A DNA stretch of 64,000 nucleotides, taken from positions 1 to 64,000 of the forward strand of contig NZ_QZDT01000016.1 of the NCBI RefSeq assembly GCF_009917485.1. The letters are read 5' to 3'. Within the stretch, counting starts at the first letter, position 1. Each line of letters begins with the position of its first letter. Origin of the DNA: Parablautia muri (GTDB lineage: Bacteria > Bacillota > Clostridia > Lachnospirales > Lachnospiraceae). The notes beneath the pieces are model-generated. The model was not told the DNA's origin and made no database searches. It saw nothing but the letters and a program-made list of their open reading frames with translations. The translations under genes were made by a program, and so were the position numbers. Of the stretch, positions 63,156 to 64,000 are shown in pieces.

Positions 63156-63209
63156 ATGTAAATTATTTTTTAGTTGCTCCAATTATTTTTTAAATATGTA
63201 GAAAGACTA

Positions 63210-63244
63210 TTGACAAAATAATATTATATACCATATAGTATATA
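63210..63244 (+). promoter_or_regulatory. padR promoter with overlapping operator-like dyad
   Basis: TTGACA (63210-63215), 17 bp, ATATAG (63233-63238). TATATAC-CATATA-GTATATA (63225-63244) is an inverted repeat over the -10, and an ATACTATATG half follows at about 63256. PadR proteins often repress their own gene through such AT-rich dyads. Confidence 0.5.
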
Positions 63245-63301
63245 TATCAACTACAATACTATATGTCATATAATATTATAAAAGAAATAAAGGAGGGAGC
63301 T

Positions 63302-63625
63302 ATGGTCTTTAATACAGGAGCAGCGCTCTTGGACGCCATTGTGCTGGCAGTTGTATCCAGAGAGCCGGAGGGGGCATATGGATACAAGATTACACAGGAT
63401 GTAAGACAAGCGATTGAACTTTCGGAATCCACTTTGTATCCGGTACTTAGAAGACTGCAAAAGGATGAATGTCTTGAGGTTTACGATATGGAATGTGCGG
63501 GCAGGAACAGGAGATATTACAAGGTGACGGAAAAAGGGCGTCTGCAGCTTAATTTATATGAAAGTGAGTGGAGGAAATATTCTGCTAAAATTAACAGTAT
63601 ATTTGAGGGAGGAATGAAAGAATGA
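63302..63625 (+). CDS. PadR-family transcriptional regulator
   Basis: 107 residues from the ATG after AAGGAGGGAGCT. Winged-helix signature GAYGYKITQDVRQAIELSES, TLYPVLRRLQKDECLE, GRNRRYYKVTEKGRLQL. Small PadR-s2 type. Its stop overlaps the DUF1700 gene start (ATGA), a standard PadR-DUF1700 pair. Confidence 0.93.
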   Translation: MVFNTGAALLDAIVLAVVSREPEGAYGYKITQDVRQAIELSESTLYPVLRRLQKDECLEVYDMECAGRNRRYYKVTEKGRLQLNLYESEWRKYSAKINSIFEGGMKE

Positions 63626-64000
63626 GCAGATGGGAATTTATGCGGCAATTGGAAGAATTGCTCTTTGATATTTCGCCTAGCGAAAGGGAGGAAGCACTTC
63701 AATATTATAATGATTACTTTAATGATGCAGGACGTGAAAATGAACAGGAGGTTATAATGGCGCTTGGCTCACCAGCCCAGGTTGCGGGAATTGTAAGAGA
63801 TGGATTGAGTGAAAATGTAAGCTCCGGTGAATTTACGGAAAGCGGATTTAAAAGTGCGGCATCCTCTCAGCAAAATCCTATTATGAAAAGAGAGGACAGT
63901 TTAAATAAAAAGGATATCTTTACGGAGCAGGATGAGAAAACAGATGAAAACGGCAGAGACAATATAAATTCCTCTAAAAATTATGAAAATACGCAAAAGG
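63622..64000 (+). CDS. DUF1700-type membrane protein, cut by the window end
   Basis: First 126 residues only. The N-terminal MSRWEFMRQLEELLFDISPS then ALQYYNDYFNDAGRENEQEV and ALGSPAQVAGIVRDGL is the HAAS-like DUF1700 domain. A low-complexity, charged linker follows. The membrane part presumably lies beyond 64000. It is coupled to padR and probably transduces an envelope or lipid signal with it. Confidence 0.85.
   Translation, partial: MSRWEFMRQLEELLFDISPSEREEALQYYNDYFNDAGRENEQEVIMALGSPAQVAGIVRDGLSENVSSGEFTESGFKSAASSQQNPIMKREDSLNKKDIFTEQDEKTDENGRDNINSSKNYENTQK

Overview
The window reads as a chromosome segment of an anaerobic, spore-forming Firmicute, most likely a Lachnospiraceae (Clostridium cluster XIVa). 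This rests on four spoVA genes, the AddAB recombination enzymes, the DUF5716/DUF5717 pair, an ECF thiamine transporter under a TPP riboswitch, PadR/DUF1700 regulators and AGGAGG-type ribosome binding sites. No tRNA, rRNA or CRISPR array was seen.

Layout. 1-2545 is the lysis end of a prophage (small tail-region proteins, holin, two-domain endolysin). It abuts a peptidoglycan-binding/SpoIID-like gene that has lost its 5' end, so this is probably an attachment junction. 3.3-3.7 kb holds structured intergenic repeats. 3.7-10.8 kb is a four-gene cassette of poorly known proteins (DUF5717, an Hsp70/actin-like DUF5716, a TPR protein, a membrane coiled-coil protein). 10.9-16.2 kb is purine synthesis (purC, purF, purB) plus a PurF paralogue with no catalytic cysteine. 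16.6-21.7 kb is rho, rpmE, DUF1385, prmC and prfA, with a tandem duplication of the prmC tail ahead of prfA. 21.7-24.6 kb is a scrapyard of broken genes around a MATE pump. 24.7-32 kb has a ferritin-like protein, a GntR/GntP/dehydratase sugar-acid locus, a threonine aldolase and a decayed phosphatase.

33.05-34.43 kb is the most interesting locus: an AT-rich two-gene unit encoding a CARF-like + HEPN (R-X4-H) protein and a minimal CRISPR polymerase (mCpol)-like protein with a GGD palm motif. There is no CRISPR array or Cas complex in view. It looks like a stand-alone cyclic-nucleotide anti-phage system, related in its synthase to Panoptes-type systems but with a soluble predicted RNase as effector.

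34.5-38.7 kb carries two more MATE pumps, a GNAT acetyltransferase and a cytidylate-kinase-like protein. 38.9-48.6 kb holds spoVAD, spoVAA-spoVAB and spoVAE dispersed among unrelated genes, with sigma-G-like promoters before spoVAA and possibly spoVAD. 48.8-58.7 kb has aminopeptidase P, a HAD phosphatase and addB-addA. 58.9-63.0 kb is an ECF vitamin transporter whose fused ATPase is split by a frameshift, then a TPP riboswitch and thiT. The window ends in padR and a cut-off DUF1700 gene.

All calls come from reading the sequence and remembered family features. No database search was run.
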